From Bigelowiella natans CCMP2755 (lineage: Eukaryota; Cercozoa; Chlorarachniophyceae): DNA of 35,000 bases. The stretch is taken from positions 55,001 to 90,000 of the forward strand of contig ADNK01001949.1 in NCBI GenBank assembly GCA_000320545.1, written 5' to 3'. A model generated the notes under the pieces. It had not been told where the DNA came from, did no database searches, and was given only the letters and a program-made list of their open reading frames with translations. How positions within the stretch are numbered: position 1 is the stretch's first letter; each line of letters starts with the position of its first letter. Below are positions 34,417-35,000 of the stretch, piece by piece. A program made the translations under genes and the position numbers.

Positions 34417-35000
34417 GTGTGCGTGTGTATGTGCAGCAAAGCAGCCGTAAACGAGACAGGCATTCTCTTAACTCTAACTCGTACCCTGTGCGTTCTGAGG
34501 CCCAGATAAATGATTTTCCTCCCAAAGGCAAAAGCACTTGATGGAGGTTAATCCAGTACTTGCTCTCCGTCTAAATAGAGGTGACGAGCCGACCAAATGT
34601 CAGCATCCAAAATCACGGCAATAAACTACCAACCGCAACACCCAAATCCGACACAGAAATACGTGTAAATGACGGTACAAACGTTGTCGTAGCGCGAGGC
34701 CCACGCTCAGGCAAAAATCCACATGCGAGGAAAACCCAAAACGTGAAATGCATCGTCCTCTGAGACGGGGTGATAATCACCATTCCAACCCTTGCCAATT
34801 CTTCGTTAAAAAGGGTTATCTTTTTTTAATGCTGCATCGTCGGGCAGAGGCGCTTCCGACTTGCTGCAAAGCATTGGCGTGTTGTGTGAGGAGAGATCGC
34901 TCCTCCAAGTCAACAAACCATGCAAATCATCAGTATCAATTACACAAGACAACTGCGTCGTCCTACCTCTTTGAACAGCAGTTTGGACTTCTTCTCATGA
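29455..35000 (-). CDS. DPP8/9-like dipeptidyl peptidase (S9B serine peptidase), 5' end off the window
   Basis: Exons in coding order: 34570-34485, 34206-34161, one unresolved exon, 33702-33579, 33409-33277, 33177-33129, 33048-33034 (tentative), 32959-32887, 32732-32685, 32550-32474, 32249-32166, 31863-31793, 31647-31605, 31367-31332, 31174-31100, 30756-30708, 30393-30350, 29994-29935, 29773-29648, 29526-29455. Phases match across almost all joins. The beta-propeller part has [17 protein letters not shown] and [18 protein letters not shown]. The catalytic domain has [32 protein letters not shown], the nucleophile in [32 protein letters not shown], the Asp in [11 protein letters not shown], and the His in [10 protein letters not shown], so the triad is complete. 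DPP8/9 enzymes are soluble and cut dipeptides after proline. Introns of 150-400 nt carry most of the local microsatellites. More N-terminal exons probably lie at 34.6-35.0 kb and beyond. Confidence 0.93.
29851..29888. repeat. (CA)n microsatellite in an intron
   Basis: CA-rich run in an intron of the peptidase gene. Similar intronic runs in this gene are poly-C at about 30269-30289, TA at about 30448-30482, 31276-31311, 31883-31908 and 32834-32857, GT at about 32050-32080, and CT at about 32346-32400. Confidence 0.85.
33477..33532. repeat. (GTGC)n microsatellite in an intron
   Basis: GTGC/GTGT tetranucleotide array in the intron between peptidase exons 33702-33579 and 33409-33277. Confidence 0.85.
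33709..33843. repeat. (GAT)n trinucleotide array in an intron
   Basis: Imperfect GAT repeat of about 130 bases with GAC and AAT variants, just upstream of peptidase exon 33702-33579. Read as protein it would give Asp, Met or Ser/His runs, but it lies in an intron. Confidence 0.9.
34374..34430. repeat. (GT)n microsatellite in an intron
   Basis: GT run with GC interruptions between peptidase exons 34570-34485 and 34206-34161. Confidence 0.9.

Noticed and set aside
1-35000. CRISPR arrays, bacterial operons, rRNA and tRNA genes
   Set aside because: No spaced direct repeats, Shine-Dalgarno-linked gene strings or recognisable rRNA or tRNA sequences were seen. The short repeats are microsatellites.

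Overview
The window comes from an intron-rich eukaryote, most likely a unicellular protist or alga. The genes are split into very short exons (15-270 nt) by GT...AG introns. The protein set (BPI/LBP lipid-binding protein, PTEN, Qa-SNARE, DPP8/9-like peptidase, TH1-like protein) is eukaryotic. Microsatellites are very common and there is no operon structure. I cannot name the species; a chlorarachniophyte or other rhizarian is only a guess. All gene models were built by eye from splice sites, reading phase and family similarity.

Layout. 1-4023 (-): BPI/LBP-type secreted lipid-binding protein, running off the left edge. 4789-6804 (+): Ser/Arg/Glu-rich protein of unknown function, divergent from the first. 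6805-7736: a transition zone. 7737-17378: an anomalous tract in which the dinucleotide TpA is practically absent (none at all from 9073 to 17378). This tract holds one recognisable gene, a DDE-type transposase-like frame at 9136-10461 (-), plus two copies of a coiled-coil sequence and a 72-bp tandem repeat. 17512-18541 (+): small TH1/myosin-I-tail-like protein. 18843-20998 (+): PTEN-like phosphatase. 21721-23997 (+): protein with a C2-like segment, perhaps the C-terminal part of the PTEN-like gene. 24938-26447 (-): Qa-SNARE/syntaxin. 27083-28268 (+): small acidic protein with a degenerate EF-hand-like end. 29455 to the right edge (-): DPP8/9-like serine peptidase.

The ordinary genes (membrane traffic, phosphoinositide signalling, protein turnover) do not form one pathway. 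The two convergent gene pairs (C2 gene/syntaxin; EF-hand-like gene/peptidase) are each separated by a tract packed with CTAG/GCTAGC.

The most unusual object is the 9.6-kb TpA-void tract. Its flanks are rich in TA, including (TA)n microsatellites. Inside it there are almost no TAA/TAG stops and no tyrosine codons, so long overlapping open frames occur on both strands and most are spurious. A process that turns TpA into TpG/CpA (a mirror image of RIP, perhaps aimed at repeats), strong selection against TpA, or foreign origin could each explain it. The few TAs that survive at its left edge are mostly inside CTAG, the same motif that fills the two convergent intergenic tracts.
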